From assembly GCA_963849305.1 (NCBI GenBank), contig CAWKGV010000008.1, positions 186,001-250,000 of the forward strand: a DNA stretch of 64,000 nt. The letters are read 5' to 3'. This document shows positions 16,964 through 28,765 of this stretch, in pieces. The DNA is from CAWKGV01 sp963849305 (lineage in GTDB: Bacteria > Pseudomonadota > Alphaproteobacteria > Acetobacterales > Acetobacteraceae). How positions within the stretch are numbered: position 1 is the stretch's first letter; each line of letters begins with the position of its first letter. A program made the translations under genes and the position numbers. The notes under the pieces are model-generated. The model made no database searches. It saw nothing but the letters and a program-made list of their open reading frames with translations, and was not told the DNA's origin.

Positions 16964-18823
16964 CTACCCCGCGCGCCCCCGCTGCTGCGCCTCGATCAGC
17001 CCGGCGATGGCGCCGGGCGCGGTTTGCTCCATCACGCGGCGGGCGAAGCGGGCGCAATCGTCGATGCTCGCCGCACGGACCGCCTGCTTGACCCGTGGCA
17101 CCGAGGCGGCATTCATGCTGAAGCTGCGCAGCCCGAGGCCCAGCAGCAGCGGCGTGAGCCGCGGGTCGGCGGCCATCTCGCCGCAGACCGACACCGCCTT
17201 CCGCATCCTGAGCGCCGCCTCGGTCGCGAACTGCACCAACCGCAAAACCGCCGGATGCAGCGGATCATAAAGGTGCGCGGCATCGCTCGCCGCGCGGTCC
17301 ACGGCCAGAGTATAGGCGGTGAGATCGTTGGTGCCGATGGCAAAGAAATCCGCCTCCAACGCCAAGGCGTCGGCCGAAAGAGCAGCGCCCGGCGTCTCGA
17401 TCATGATGCCGAGCGGCGGCAGCTTCTCCGGGATCCGCTCGCCGCGCCGGCGCGACCGCCGGGCGACGCGGTCGTAGATCTCGCGCGCCGCCCGGACCTC
17501 GGCCAGCGTGGTCACCATCGGCAGCATCACCCGCACCGGGCCGGCCACCGAGGCGCGCAGGATGGCGGCGAACTGGGTTTCGAGCAGTTCCGGCCGGCGC
17601 AGCAGCAGGCGGATGCCGCGTAGGCCGAGCGCCGGATTGGCGTCCACTACGTCAGGCACGATACCAGCGGCGCTCAGCGCCTCGATCTCCTTCTCACCGC
17701 CCCAGTCGAGCACGCGGATGGTGACCGGCGCCCCGCCCATCGCCTCGACGATCGCGCGGTAGCTCTCCGCCTGCGTGTCCTCATCGGGCACGCTCTCGCG
17801 ATTCATGAACAGGAACTCGGTCCGCAGCAGGCCGATGCCGTAGGCGCCCGATTGTTGGATCAGGGGCAGCTCGATCGGCAGCTCCAGGTTGCCCTGCAAC
17901 TCGACCGCCTGGCCGTCGAGGGTTTCCGCCGGCAGCCGGCGTAGCCGCGCGAAGCGCTGGCGCTCGCGGGCGAAGGCGGTCACCGCGCGACGCGCGGCGG
18001 CGAGGCTGGGGACCGACGGCTCCAGGACGACCGTGCCGGCGCCGCCATCCACCACCGCCAGATCGCCGGGGCGGATCGCGTGCGCGAGCCCGGCGGCGCC
18101 CAGCACCGCGGGCACGCCGAGGGCGCGCAGCATCACCGCGGTATGGCCTTCAGCCCCGCCCTCCTCGGTCGCCACTCCGGCGAGCCGCGCCGGATCGAGC
18201 AGCGCCGCGTCCGCCGGGCGCAGCATTTCGGCGACCAGGATCGCGCCCTCGGGCAGGCCGGCGAAGCTGCGGAACGGGGCACGGGTCAGATTGCGCACCA
18301 GCCGCCGGCCGATCTCGCGCACCTCATCGGCGCGGCGGCGTAGGCTCGCCTGGTCCTCGGCCGGCATCCCGGGCTCGGTCTGGGCGAGGATGGCGCAGGC
18401 AATCGCCTCGCCTTCGTCGCTGACCGCCGCTTCGGCGGAGCGTAGCCCCTCCGCGATCCGCCGCCGTGCGCCGCGGATCAGCCGCGAATCACCCAACATA
18501 CGAATGTAGGCGTCGATCAGCGGCGCGATCTCGGCCTGGCTATCTTCCGGCAGCGATGCCAGGCGCGTTCGCAGCTTGCCCAACTGTCTGCGCGATTGGG
18601 TAATCGCCGCCTCTAGCCGGCCCGCTTCGGTGGCGACATCGTCGGGCTCGATCTTGAACCGGGTGATCTCGGGCGCGGGCTCGGAGGCGGTGAACACGGG
18701 GCCGATCGCGACCCCGGGAGAGACCGGGATGCCGGCGAACACCCGCTCCGGCCGCTCGGAGGCGCGGAGAATGCGCGCGGGGAGCCGTTTGTGCTGGGGC
18801 GGCGGCGGCTCAGCCTTGTTCAT
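16964..18823 (-). CDS. ptsI: phosphoenolpyruvate-protein phosphotransferase (PTS enzyme I)
   Basis: 619 residues. N-terminal FAGIPVSPGVAIGPVF, the HPr-binding helical part, and the phosphohistidine loop EEGGAEGHTAVMLRALGVPAV with its His about residue 225. The C-terminal PEP-binding barrel has LLRTEFLFMNRESVPDEDTQ, ALGLRGIRLLLRRPE, the FFAIGTNDLTAYTLAVDR signature and the catalytic Cys in AVSVCGEMA. It takes phosphate from PEP to HPr. Its start overlaps the HPr 3' end by 14 bases. No sugar permease is present, so this is a regulatory PTS. Confidence 0.94.
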   Translation of the reverse strand: MNKAEPPPPQHKRLPARILRASERPERVFAGIPVSPGVAIGPVFTASEPAPEITRFKIEPDDVATEAGRLEAAITQSRRQLGKLRTRLASLPEDSQAEIAPLIDAYIRMLGDSRLIRGARRRIAEGLRSAEAAVSDEGEAIACAILAQTEPGMPAEDQASLRRRADEVREIGRRLVRNLTRAPFRSFAGLPEGAILVAEMLRPADAALLDPARLAGVATEEGGAEGHTAVMLRALGVPAVLGAAGLAHAIRPGDLAVVDGGAGTVVLEPSVPSLAAARRAVTAFARERQRFARLRRLPAETLDGQAVELQGNLELPIELPLIQQSGAYGIGLLRTEFLFMNRESVPDEDTQAESYRAIVEAMGGAPVTIRVLDWGGEKEIEALSAAGIVPDVVDANPALGLRGIRLLLRRPELLETQFAAILRASVAGPVRVMLPMVTTLAEVRAAREIYDRVARRSRRRGERIPEKLPPLGIMIETPGAALSADALALEADFFAIGTNDLTAYTLAVDRAASDAAHLYDPLHPAVLRLVQFATEAALRMRKAVSVCGEMAADPRLTPLLLGLGLRSFSMNAASVPRVKQAVRAASIDDCARFARRVMEQTAPGAIAGLIEAQQRGRAG

Positions 18824-19142
18824 TGAAGCCGGACTCGACCAGCGCGGCTAGCGCGTCGAGCGCCTCGCGCGCGTCCCAGCCTTCGGCGCGCAGCTCGATC
18901 TCGGCGCCAGGGCCCGCGCCCAACATCATCAGCCCCATGATCGAGCGCGCGGAGACGGTCTCGCCGTCGCGCGTGACATCGACCGAGGCGCCGAACCGCT
19001 CGGCCAAGGTGACGAATTTAGCTGCGGCGCGGGCGTGCAGGCCGCGCTTGTTGGTGATCTTGACGCTGCGGGTGAGGGCGGGCTCGCCGGCGGGAGCGGC
19101 GCTTGGTTCGGACGGGCGTGCGGGACCGTCCGATGGGCTCAT
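18810..19142 (-). CDS. ptsH: phosphocarrier protein HPr
   Basis: 110 residues from ATG 19142, overlapping the EIIA stop (ATGA). Phosphohistidine site ITNKRGLHARAAAKFV; regulatory serine site ARSIMGLMMLGAGPG, the target of HPr kinase encoded upstream. About 25 residues precede the HPr fold (Pro/Ala-rich), longer than the family norm; an internal start closer to LTRSVKITNK is possible. It relays phosphate from enzyme I to EIIA. Confidence 0.93.
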   Translation of the reverse strand: MSPSDGPARPSEPSAAPAGEPALTRSVKITNKRGLHARAAAKFVTLAERFGASVDVTRDGETVSARSIMGLMMLGAGPGAEIELRAEGWDAREALDALAALVESGFNEQG

Positions 19143-19567
19143 CGGCAAGACCCCGAGCCGTTGATCTTGCCGCCGTGCAGCACGTGCGAGGCGGCGGCGA
19201 TGTATTTCCGCCCGGCGGCCTCGGCGCAGTTCACCGCGTCGGCAAGCGGCTGGATGGAACGTACTTTTGCCAGCTTGACCAGCATTGGCAGGTTCACGCC
19301 CGCGATCACCTCGACACCCTTGCGCTCCATCATGGAGATCGCGAGGTTCGAGGGCGTGCCGCCGAACATGTCGGTGAGCAGCACCACGCCGTCGCCGGTG
19401 TCGCACCGATCGATGGATCGCTCGATGTCGGCGCGCCGGTTCTGCACGTCGTCGTCGGGACCAATACAAACCGTATCGACGTTCCGCTGCACGCCCACGA
19501 CATGCTCCAGGGCGGAGCGCAACTCCTCCGCCAGGCGCCCGTGAGTGACCAGGACCATGCCGATCAT
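19139..19567 (-). CDS. PTS EIIA component, mannose/fructose family
   Basis: 142 residues, MIGMVLVTHGRLAEELRSALEHVVG, with the phosphorylated His in VTHG at residue 9, then GVVLLTDMFGGTPSNLA, the EIIA-Man signature. It receives phosphate from HPr. With no EIIB/EIIC nearby it probably acts as a regulator, as in other alphaproteobacteria. The start overlaps a 36-codon frame upstream (ATGA) and its stop overlaps HPr. Confidence 0.93.
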   Translation of the reverse strand: MIGMVLVTHGRLAEELRSALEHVVGVQRNVDTVCIGPDDDVQNRRADIERSIDRCDTGDGVVLLTDMFGGTPSNLAISMMERKGVEVIAGVNLPMLVKLAKVRSIQPLADAVNCAEAAGRKYIAAASHVLHGGKINGSGSCR

Positions 19568-19674
19568 GGCGTGCGACGCTGGCCCTCGTTCGACGATGCC
19601 CTATTGGGGGGTGCCCCATTTGGGGATGCCTCGTTCGGCGTTGCCCCGTTGGGGGATGCGGTGTGTTGGCTCAT
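19564..19674 (-). CDS. 36-residue repeat peptide between rapZ and the PTS EIIA gene
   Basis: ATG 19674 lies 10 bases after the rapZ stop, and its stop overlaps the EIIA start (ATGA), so it fills the gap as a coupled cistron. The peptide is almost entirely a five-residue repeat: SPNGA, TPNEA, SPNGA, PPNRA, SSNEG, from a 15-base tandem repeat. No known family is recognised. It may be a spacer kept open to couple translation rather than a functional peptide. Confidence 0.4.
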   Translation of the reverse strand: MSQHTASPNGATPNEASPNGAPPNRASSNEGQRRTP

Positions 19675-19684
19675 GTAATGTCTC

Positions 19685-20707
19685 TCAGGCCTCCTGTGCC
19701 TGAACCGGCGCGGGCCGCGCACCCTCGCCTTTATGCGTAGCCGCGCCTCCGTCGCGGCGCGGCACCGGACGGTCAGCCAGATAAGCGTCGGCGTTGCCTT
19801 CCCGAGCCAGCTCGCGATGGGCAACATGCAGGCGCCAGTCAGTTCCCTCGGCGCCGGAGGCGATCCGGCGCGTGAGCTGGTCGGCCAGTTTCTCGACGAT
19901 GTGCACCGAGCGATGACGCCCGCCGGTGCACCCGACAGCGATGGTCGCGTATTTCTTGCCCTCTTGGACGAACCTCGGCAAGACCAGGCCGAGCAACCCC
20001 ACAATTCCGCCAAAAAACGCCGGAAAGTCCGGATCGGCCTCAATGTGCTGCCCGACATCGGCGTCGAGCCCCGTTCTCGGACGCAATATGGGGTCGTAAT
20101 GCGGATTGCGCAAAAAACGTGCATCGAATACCAGATCGGCGTCGCGCGGCAGGCCGTGCGAATAGGCGAAGGAGACCAGCGAAACCACCATCCGCGTCGC
20201 CTCGGCCTCGCTCTCCGCGCCGAAATGCCGCTCGATCAGCCGGCGCATGGCCGCGAGCGGTAGGTCCGAGGTGTCGATTACCAGGTCGGCGGCCTCGCGC
20301 AGCGGGGCGGTCAACTCCTGCTCCCGGGCGATGCCCTCCGGCACCAGGCCTTGCGGGGCCAGCGGATGACGCCGGCGCGTCTCGGAATAGCGGCGCAGCA
20401 GGGTGGCGTCGCTCGCCCACACGTAGATCACGGCCAGCCGGAGTCGCGGGTCGGCGCGCAACCGCTCGATCGCGGCGCGCGCCGCCTCGGAATCGAAGCC
20501 GCGCGTGCGCGCGTCCACCCCGACCGCGAGCCTGCCCTCCGAGCGGCGGACCATCTCCTCGATCATCGGCAACGGCGGGTTATCGACCGCCTCGTAACCG
20601 AGATCCTCCAGGGCGCGCAGCACCGAGGACTTGCCACCGCCCGACAAGCCGCTGACCAGCACCACGCGCAGCCGGTTCCTGGTTTGGGTCGCTACGGTTT
20701 GGGTCAT
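19685..20707 (-). CDS. rapZ: RNase adapter protein RapZ (P-loop nucleotide-binding protein)
   Basis: 340 residues from ATG 20707. Walker A LVSGLSGGGKSSVLRALEDLGYEAVDNPP, the family stretch VDARTRGFD, then SHGLPRDADLVFDARFLRNPHYDP. The C-terminal domain contains TIAVGCTGGRHRSVHIVEKLA. In E. coli RapZ guides RNase E to the GlmZ small RNA; its role in alphaproteobacteria is less defined. The start overlaps the hprK stop (ATGA). The Lys/Pro/Ala-rich tail after VAHREL is extra. Confidence 0.93.
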   Translation of the reverse strand: MTQTVATQTRNRLRVVLVSGLSGGGKSSVLRALEDLGYEAVDNPPLPMIEEMVRRSEGRLAVGVDARTRGFDSEAARAAIERLRADPRLRLAVIYVWASDATLLRRYSETRRRHPLAPQGLVPEGIAREQELTAPLREAADLVIDTSDLPLAAMRRLIERHFGAESEAEATRMVVSLVSFAYSHGLPRDADLVFDARFLRNPHYDPILRPRTGLDADVGQHIEADPDFPAFFGGIVGLLGLVLPRFVQEGKKYATIAVGCTGGRHRSVHIVEKLADQLTRRIASGAEGTDWRLHVAHRELAREGNADAYLADRPVPRRDGGAATHKGEGARPAPVQAQEA

Positions 20708-21136
20708 GGCGCGAACGCTCCCGCGACCTGGTCCACGATGCCCAACGCGCAATCGAGGGCGAGCGACACGCGCTCGGGCGCGGACGCCGTGTCCGCCGGC
20801 ACACGCACCAGCGGCACGTCAAGCGCCGGATGGCGCTCCGGCGTGGGCAAGCGCGCAGCATGGCCAAGTTCGACCACAAGCGCCAGCCGAGCGGTCGGGC
20901 GCGTGCGCCAGGCGCAGGATGCCGAGACCGCGCACTTCGAGCAGGCCCGCGAGCGCCGGGGCAGGGCGGGCGATCCCGTCTTGGATCGCCACCTGGTCAT
21001 CCGCGACCAACTGAAAGCCCCGCGCCAGCAGCCGCATGGCGAGGTCGGACTTCCCCGCTCCGGGCGGCCCGAGGAGCAGCACCCCGGCGCCGTCCCGCGA
21101 CACACAGCTTCCATGCATCAGCGCCGGGCGCGTCAT
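20704..21136 (-). CDS. hprK: HPr kinase/phosphorylase, short alphaproteobacterial form, frame broken once
   Basis: Walker A VLLLGPPGAGKSDLAMRLLARGFQLVADDQ followed by LLEVRGLGILRLAH, the HprK core, then in the next frame PTARLALVVELGH and VPLVRVPADTASAPERVSLAL. The shift is +1 near 20904. Corrected length is 143 residues, the truncated catalytic-domain-only type. It phosphorylates the regulatory serine of HPr made by the same operon. The start at ATG 21136 (MTRPALMHGS) is a choice; the upstream frame is also open. No sensor kinase/regulator pair sits upstream as in many relatives. Confidence 0.88.
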
Positions 21137-21217
21137 GGACGGGCATTCTGATCCGATACGGATAGGAAAGGAAGCGTCTTGCTGAGGATCGGGTCGCATG
21201 TCAGCCTCGCGCGCGTC

Positions 21218-22150
21218 ATGACCGACCGCCCCGCGATCGCCGCCGCCGCAGTTCGCATATCTGGGTATGTCCGCAACACGCCCCTCTTGCGCCTCGCCGG
21301 GTCTGAGCTGGGCGTTTCTGCTCCGGTGGCGCTGAAGCTCGAACTGCTCCAGCACGCGGGCAGTTTCAAGCCGCGCGGGGCGTTCAACCGGCTGCTCGCG
21401 GCCGGGCGGCCGGAGGCTGGCGTGATCGCCGCCTCGGGCGGGAACCACGGCGCGGCTGTGGCGTATGCCGCGCGGGCGCTGTCGGTTACGGCCGAAATCT
21501 TCGTCCCCGAGCCGACCCCGCGAGCCAAGCTGGACCGCATCGCGTCATACGGCGCGCGCGTGGTGCGGACCGGCGTCACTTATGCCGAGGCGCTGGCGGC
21601 GAGCCAAGCGCGTCAGGTCGAGACCGGCGCGCTGGAGGTCCATGCCTATGACGATGCCGAGGTGATCGCGGGTCAGGGCACGGTCGGGCGCGACTTGGAA
21701 CTTGATGCGCCGGAGCTGACGCATGTGCTGGTAGCGACCGGCGGCGGCGGTCTGATCGGCGGGATCGCGGCCTGGTACGCGGGCAGTGCCGAGGTGGTGA
21801 GCGTGGAGCCGGAGGGCTGCCCGGCGCTGCATGAAGCGCTGCGGGCGGGCCGCCCGGTGCCGGCGCCGGTCGGCGGGCTCGCCGCCGACAGCCTCGGGGC
21901 GCGCCAGGTGGGCGGGCTCATGTTCGGGATCGCGATCGCGCATGTCGGCGCCGCCGTGCTGGTGCCCGACTCGGCGATCGTCGCGGCCCAGCGCCTGCTG
22001 TGGGACCGCACGCGGCTGATCGCCGAGCCAGGCGGGGCGACCGCGCTCGCCGCGCTGCTGTGCGGCGCGTTCCGGCCGCCCGCCGGCGCGCGCGTGGGCG
22101 TGCTGGTCTGCGGCGGCAACACCGATCCGGCAAAGGTGGTGGCATCATGA
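21218..22150 (+). CDS. threonine/serine dehydratase, PLP fold-type II
   Basis: 310 residues from ATG 21218 (MTDRPAIAAAAVRI). The PLP lysine lies in GSFKPRGAFNRLL, ASGGNHGAAVAYAA binds the substrate, and the glycine loop ATGGGGLIGGIAAW holds the cofactor phosphate. It would deaminate threonine or serine to the 2-oxo acid. No C-terminal ACT regulatory domain, so it is a short, unregulated type. The stop overlaps the next start (ATGA). Confidence 0.88.
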   Translation: MTDRPAIAAAAVRISGYVRNTPLLRLAGSELGVSAPVALKLELLQHAGSFKPRGAFNRLLAAGRPEAGVIAASGGNHGAAVAYAARALSVTAEIFVPEPTPRAKLDRIASYGARVVRTGVTYAEALAASQARQVETGALEVHAYDDAEVIAGQGTVGRDLELDAPELTHVLVATGGGGLIGGIAAWYAGSAEVVSVEPEGCPALHEALRAGRPVPAPVGGLAADSLGARQVGGLMFGIAIAHVGAAVLVPDSAIVAAQRLLWDRTRLIAEPGGATALAALLCGAFRPPAGARVGVLVCGGNTDPAKVVAS

Positions 22151-22942
22151 CGCTTGTTCTGCTCGACATCGACGCCCGCGGCGTGGCGACCGCGATCCTG
22201 AACCGGCCCGAGGTCGGCAACGCCTACGACGAGGATATGCTGGGCGAATTGATCGCCGGGCTCGAACGGCTGGCGGCCGATCCGGGGGTGCGTTGCTTGG
22301 TGCTGCGCGGCGCCGGCAAGCATTTCCAGGCGGGGGCCGATATTGGCTGGCTCGGCCGCGCCGCCGCCTACGGGCCAGGAGGAGAACTACGCCGCCTCGA
22401 TGGCGACCACGCGGGCGATGCGGCTGCTCAACGAATTCCCCAGGCCCACGGTCGCGCTGGTGCATGGCGCCTGCTTCGGCGGCGGCTGCGGGATGGTGTG
22501 CTGCGTCGATGTTGCCTTCGCGACACCCAATTCGGTCTTCGGCTTGACCGAGGTGCGCGTCGGCGTGGCGCCGACGCCGATCTCCACGCACATGGTTCAC
22601 GCGATGGGACTGCGCCACACGCGCCGGTATGCGCTCACGGGCGAACGGTTCGACGCCAGGGAAGCCGAGCGGATCGGGTTGGTCCACGAAGTGGTGCCGG
22701 CCGAGCAGATGGAGGCGAAACTCGTGGGCGTGCTGGATGCGATCCTGCTCGGCGCGCCGGGCGCGATCGCGACCACGAAGCGTTCCTTCCTCGGCGCCAA
22801 CGGGTGGCTATTGGACGAGCGGGCGATGACGCTGCTCGCGCATGAGAGCTGGACTCAGCGGCATTCGCCCGAGGGGCGCGAGGGGACCGCCGCGTTCCGG
22901 GAAAAGCGCAAGCCGCGTTGGTACCCGGCGCCGTTGGGGTGA
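22147..22942 (+). CDS. enoyl-CoA hydratase/isomerase (crotonase) family, frame broken once
   Basis: Starts MTLVLLDIDARGVATAILNRPEVGNAYDEDM, then LRGAGKHFQAGADIGWL (first oxyanion loop). In the next frame come FPRPTVALVHGACFGGGCGMVCCVDVAFA (second oxyanion loop) and FGLTEVRVGVAPTPIS. The frame shifts +1 at the G run 22372-22374. Corrected length is 264 residues, typical. Methylglutaconyl-CoA hydratase-like enzymes share this pattern, but substrate is not certain. Coupled to the dehydratase upstream. Confidence 0.87.
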
Positions 22943-23001
22943 GTGCCTTGGCTGGGATGCTGCACTGGCATGACCAGCGGTAAGCTGGCTAGGACGACGG
23001 T

Positions 23002-23193
23002 GTGACGGCGCGCGAGGTTATGAACCGGCTCCGACGCGAAGGATGGATGGAGCGACCCGGAAAAGGCTCGCATGTGATCTTCTCCAACGCTGGCCGCCTC
23101 ATCGTCGTGCCTAACCACAGGGGCGACATTCAGCCAGGAACTTTGCGCTCGATATGTCGTGGAGCTGGTTGGAACTATCCGCCGGAACGATGA
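23002..23193 (+). CDS. hicA: HicA-type mRNA interferase toxin
   Basis: 63 residues from GTG 23002, AGGACG upstream. MTAREVMNRLRREGWMERPGKGSHVIFSNAGRLIVVPNHRGDIQPGTLRSI shows the double-stranded-RNA-binding-like HicA fold with the catalytic His in GSHVIF. Twelve bases before the HicB partner. HicA cleaves mRNA on ribosomes. Confidence 0.88.
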   Translation: MTAREVMNRLRREGWMERPGKGSHVIFSNAGRLIVVPNHRGDIQPGTLRSICRGAGWNYPPER

Positions 23194-23205
23194 GGGAAAA
23201 CGGAT

Positions 23206-23481
23206 GTGAGAAGTTATATCGCGATCGCCGAGCCATCGGACGATGGCACGACTTGGTGGATCAGTTTCCCAAGCTTCCCAGGCGTAATCTCGGCCGCGAG
23301 CGGGCCGCGGCAAATCGTCGCGCAAGCACAGGATGCTCTGGCCTCTGCGATAGAAGCCGGTATGGCGTTGCCACCCGCGATCGAGGACGGCGTGATACCG
23401 CAGTATGACCTCAGGGAATACCAAGATCCGCTGGTCGTTTTGATACCCTACGCCGTGTCGGCCCCGGCTGTGGCCAGTTAA
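23206..23481 (+). CDS. hicB: HicB-type antitoxin
   Basis: 91 residues from GTG 23206 with GAGGGA upstream. RSYIAIAEPSDDGTTWWISFPSFPGVISAASG is the HicB partial RNase H fold (FPSFPGVIS), followed by ALASAIEAGMALPPAIEDG. No obvious C-terminal ribbon-helix-helix or HTH, so DNA binding is uncertain. It would neutralise HicA encoded just upstream. Confidence 0.87.
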   Translation: MRSYIAIAEPSDDGTTWWISFPSFPGVISAASGPRQIVAQAQDALASAIEAGMALPPAIEDGVIPQYDLREYQDPLVVLIPYAVSAPAVAS

Positions 23482-23977
23482 GGCGGTCCCGGCTGGCCAT
23501 TAGCGCCAAGGAGGCCGCGCCGTCCCGCCGTCCGTCGGCTCCGTCAGTTACCGTGCGCTCATCAGCAAGCCGAGCATCCGAACACCCGTCGTCGGGTGGT
23601 TGTCGGCTATGTGGCGATCTACCCGGTGTCAGAGCATGACGGTAGGAAGACCGCCGTCACCTTGAGCGACAGGTACATTCGCGTCGGAGCATGTTTTCTT
23701 GGCTGCCCGAAGCCGTGTGTGGGCGGATGAGGAACATCGCAACTAAAGCGGCGGCGAGCAATATCGTTGCGATGATCGAGCTGGACGAGTACAAAGCCGA
23801 GGCTCGTCGCGACGATGGTGATGCCGAGTTTGCCGCGCATGATGACAAGAAGTGTGGTGCCGCGCGTGGGAGATGTTGCGTGCAAATGCTTCGGCCCCGG
23901 CCGAAGCATCCCGCGATGACGCGGTGGCGTACGTGGCTTAGATGACTCTGTGTGTTCCAACCGAACAGGAGGACAAC
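23482..23977. other. 496-base stretch without an assignable gene
   Basis: No frame here resembles a known protein. A minus-strand reading between 23657 and 23850 contains one hydrophobic helix (SIIATILLAAALVAMFLI) that could be a small membrane protein, but the frame lacks a good start. The ribosome site CAGGAGGA at 23966-23973 belongs to the next gene. Confidence 0.4.
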
Positions 23978-24286
23978 ATGCAGACCCAACAATACACCAG
24001 CGGCCTAGCAGTGGCGGCAACCTGGGAAGCGCGCGAGGGCGAAGCGGACGCGGTGGCCGAAATCCTCACACGGTTCGCGCCCGAGGCGCGCAATGAGCCG
24101 GGCGTCAAGCTGTTCATCGTGCATCGTGGCGTGGCGAACCGCTCGGAGTTCCTGTTTTACGAACTGTTCGACGACGAAGCGGCGTTCGCGGCGCATCAGC
24201 AGACCGCACACTTCAAGTCGCTGATACTGGGCGAGGGTCTGCCGCGCCTCGCCAAGCGGGAGCGCGTGCAGTATTCGGTGTTGTGA
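23978..24286 (+). CDS. antibiotic biosynthesis monooxygenase (ABM) domain protein, putative quinol monooxygenase
   Basis: 102 residues from ATG 23978, with an AGGAGG site 5 bases upstream; an ATG at 23942 lacks one. Pattern AVAATWEAREGEADAVAEIL...EPGVKLFIVHRG..EFLFYELFDDEAAFAAHQQTAHFK is the ABM dimeric ferredoxin-like fold (YgiN type). These cofactor-free enzymes oxidise quinols or similar aromatics. Followed after 9 bases by another protein of the same fold group. Confidence 0.85.
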   Translation: MQTQQYTSGLAVAATWEAREGEADAVAEILTRFAPEARNEPGVKLFIVHRGVANRSEFLFYELFDDEAAFAAHQQTAHFKSLILGEGLPRLAKRERVQYSVL

Positions 24287-24295
24287 GGTGCCTGC

Positions 24296-24595
24296 ATGAT
24301 CGCCTGCTGCATCCGCTACACGCTCGATCCGCACAAGATCGCAGATTTCGAACGTTATGCGAGCACCTGGCCGCCGATCATCGCGCGCTGCGGGGGCAAA
24401 CTGGTCGGCTATTTCTTGCCGAAGGAAGGGGCCAGCAACTTCGCCCTCGCGCTGATCGAGTTCGATAGCCTGGCGGTCTACGAACGCTATCGCGAGACGC
24501 TGCCAAACGACCCGGACGGGAAGGAGAACCTGGCGCACGCCGCGCGCACGCAATGTATTCTGGTCGAGGACCGGAGCTTCCTGCGGCGGGTATGA
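24296..24595 (+). CDS. NIPSNAP family protein
   Basis: 99 residues, MIACCIRYTLDPHKIADFERYASTWPPIIARCGGKLVGYFLPKEG..NFALALIEFDSLAVYERYRETL, matching bacterial NIPSNAP proteins (dimeric alpha-beta barrel). Function unknown in bacteria. Probably co-transcribed with the ABM protein upstream. Confidence 0.85.
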   Translation: MIACCIRYTLDPHKIADFERYASTWPPIIARCGGKLVGYFLPKEGASNFALALIEFDSLAVYERYRETLPNDPDGKENLAHAARTQCILVEDRSFLRRV

Positions 24596-24615
24596 CGCAT
24601 CGGCGGCGGCGGTCC

Positions 24616-27477
<2,862 letters not shown>

Positions 27478-27504
27478 GCCGCGCTCCTGCCTGCCGATGC
27501 GATT

Positions 27505-27519
27505 GTTCTTGGGATGTTC
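27505..27519. promoter_or_regulatory. LexA (SOS) box upstream of uvrA
   Basis: GTTC-TTGGGAT-GTTC, an exact GTTC-N7-GTTC direct repeat, the LexA operator of alphaproteobacteria. It lies 28-42 bases upstream of the uvrA ATG (27477, minus) and about 100 bases before the thioredoxin gene on the plus strand. Confidence 0.82.
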
Positions 27520-27617
27520 GCGGCTTATATGGCGAGTCGGCCGCTTATGGGAAGAGTTTTACCGGAACGGCTGCCGGCACTATAGCTCATGCGATAGAAA
27601 GCGCCGGAGGTATCAGG

Positions 27618-28019
27618 ATGCGCCGTGCCACGTCTTTAGCGACCTGCCTCGCCGTCGCCGGACTCGCCTTGGCCTTCACCCTGCCGTCGCGCGCGGCCAC
27701 CGTCGCCGCCTTCAGCCAGCCGGCGTTCGCGGCGGCCGAGCGCGACGGCAAGCCGATCCTGGTGGACATCACCGCGAGCTGGTGCCCTACCTGCGCCGCC
27801 CAGCGGCCGATCCTCGACCGGCTAGAGGCCGAGCCGCGGTTCAAGGATCTGGTGGTGTACAAAGTGGATTTCGACACTCAGAAGGACGTGGTCCGCGCGA
27901 TGGGCGCCCGGATGCAAAGCACGCTGATCGCGTTCCGCAGCGGCCACGAGGCCGGCCGCTCGGTCGGCGACACCCACCCGGGCTCGATCGAGGCATTGCT
28001 GGACAAGGCCGTGCGCTGA
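27618..28019 (+). CDS. secreted thioredoxin-fold protein
   Basis: 133 residues. N-terminal signal peptide (basic start, LAVAGLALAFTLPSRA). The mature thioredoxin fold has ILVDITASWCPTCAAQRPIL with a CPTC redox motif and a shortened C-terminal half. Resembles the DsbD C-terminal domain made as a separate protein. The CcdA-like gene starts 19 bases downstream, so the pair probably carries reducing power into the periplasm: CcdA moves electrons across the membrane and this protein receives them. Confidence 0.87.
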   Translation: MRRATSLATCLAVAGLALAFTLPSRAATVAAFSQPAFAAAERDGKPILVDITASWCPTCAAQRPILDRLEAEPRFKDLVVYKVDFDTQKDVVRAMGARMQSTLIAFRSGHEAGRSVGDTHPGSIEALLDKAVR

Positions 28020-28038
28020 CGCGCCTGGCCAGGGAGCG

Positions 28039-28755
28039 ATGACCAGCATCGGCCTCGGCTTCCTGGCCGGGATACTGTCCATCCTATCGCCCTGCGTGCT
28101 GCCGCTCTTGCCCTTGGTCCTGGCGCCGGCGGCCGCGGCCCATCGCTACGGCGTGCCGGCGCTGGCGGCCGGGTTGGTCACCTCGTTCGTCAGCGTCGGT
28201 CTGTTCCTGGCAACCATCGGCTTCGTCATCGGGCTTGACGGCGGCGTGTTCCGGGACGCCTCCGCCATGCTGCTCGGATGCATGGGGATCGTGCTGCTTA
28301 GCAGCGCGATGGAGCGGCGCTTGGCCTACGCGACGGGAGGGCTCAGCAACGCCGGCAACCGGCTGCTCGCGCGGCTGATGCCGGCCGGCGTCGGCGGCCA
28401 GTTCGCGGTCGGGCTGCTGCTCGGCGCCGTTTGGAGCCCGTGCGTGGGTCCAACCCTCGGCGCGGCCTCGGTGCTGGCGGCCCAAGGCCGCGACCTTCCG
28501 ACGGTCGCGTCCGTCATGGCCGCGTTCGGTTTAGGCACCGCGCTGCCGCTGCTTGCGCTGGGCACCCTGTCGCGAAGCGCGTTCAGGCGGGTCCGGGGCC
28601 GGCTGATGATCGCCGGGACGGCGGGAAGGCTTGCGCTGGGCGTGAGCGCGCTGATCGTGGCGGCGCTCATCCTGACCGGGCTGGACCGCGCGCTGGAAGC
28701 GGCCCTGGTCGCCGCTTCTCCGGCGTGGCTCACCGATTTGACCACCCGCTTCTGA
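28039..28755 (+). CDS. ccdA: CcdA/DsbD-beta type thiol-disulfide transmembrane protein
   Basis: 238 residues, six hydrophobic helices. The first helix has SILSPCVLPLLPLVL and a later one GAVWSPCVGPTLGAAS: the paired Pro-Cys motifs that shuttle electrons from cytoplasmic thioredoxin. It works with the secreted thioredoxin encoded just upstream. A role in cytochrome c maturation or in general periplasmic reduction is likely; no cytochrome genes are nearby. Confidence 0.9.
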   Translation: MTSIGLGFLAGILSILSPCVLPLLPLVLAPAAAAHRYGVPALAAGLVTSFVSVGLFLATIGFVIGLDGGVFRDASAMLLGCMGIVLLSSAMERRLAYATGGLSNAGNRLLARLMPAGVGGQFAVGLLLGAVWSPCVGPTLGAASVLAAQGRDLPTVASVMAAFGLGTALPLLALGTLSRSAFRRVRGRLMIAGTAGRLALGVSALIVAALILTGLDRALEAALVAASPAWLTDLTTRF

Positions 28756-28765
28756 CGACCCCGTT

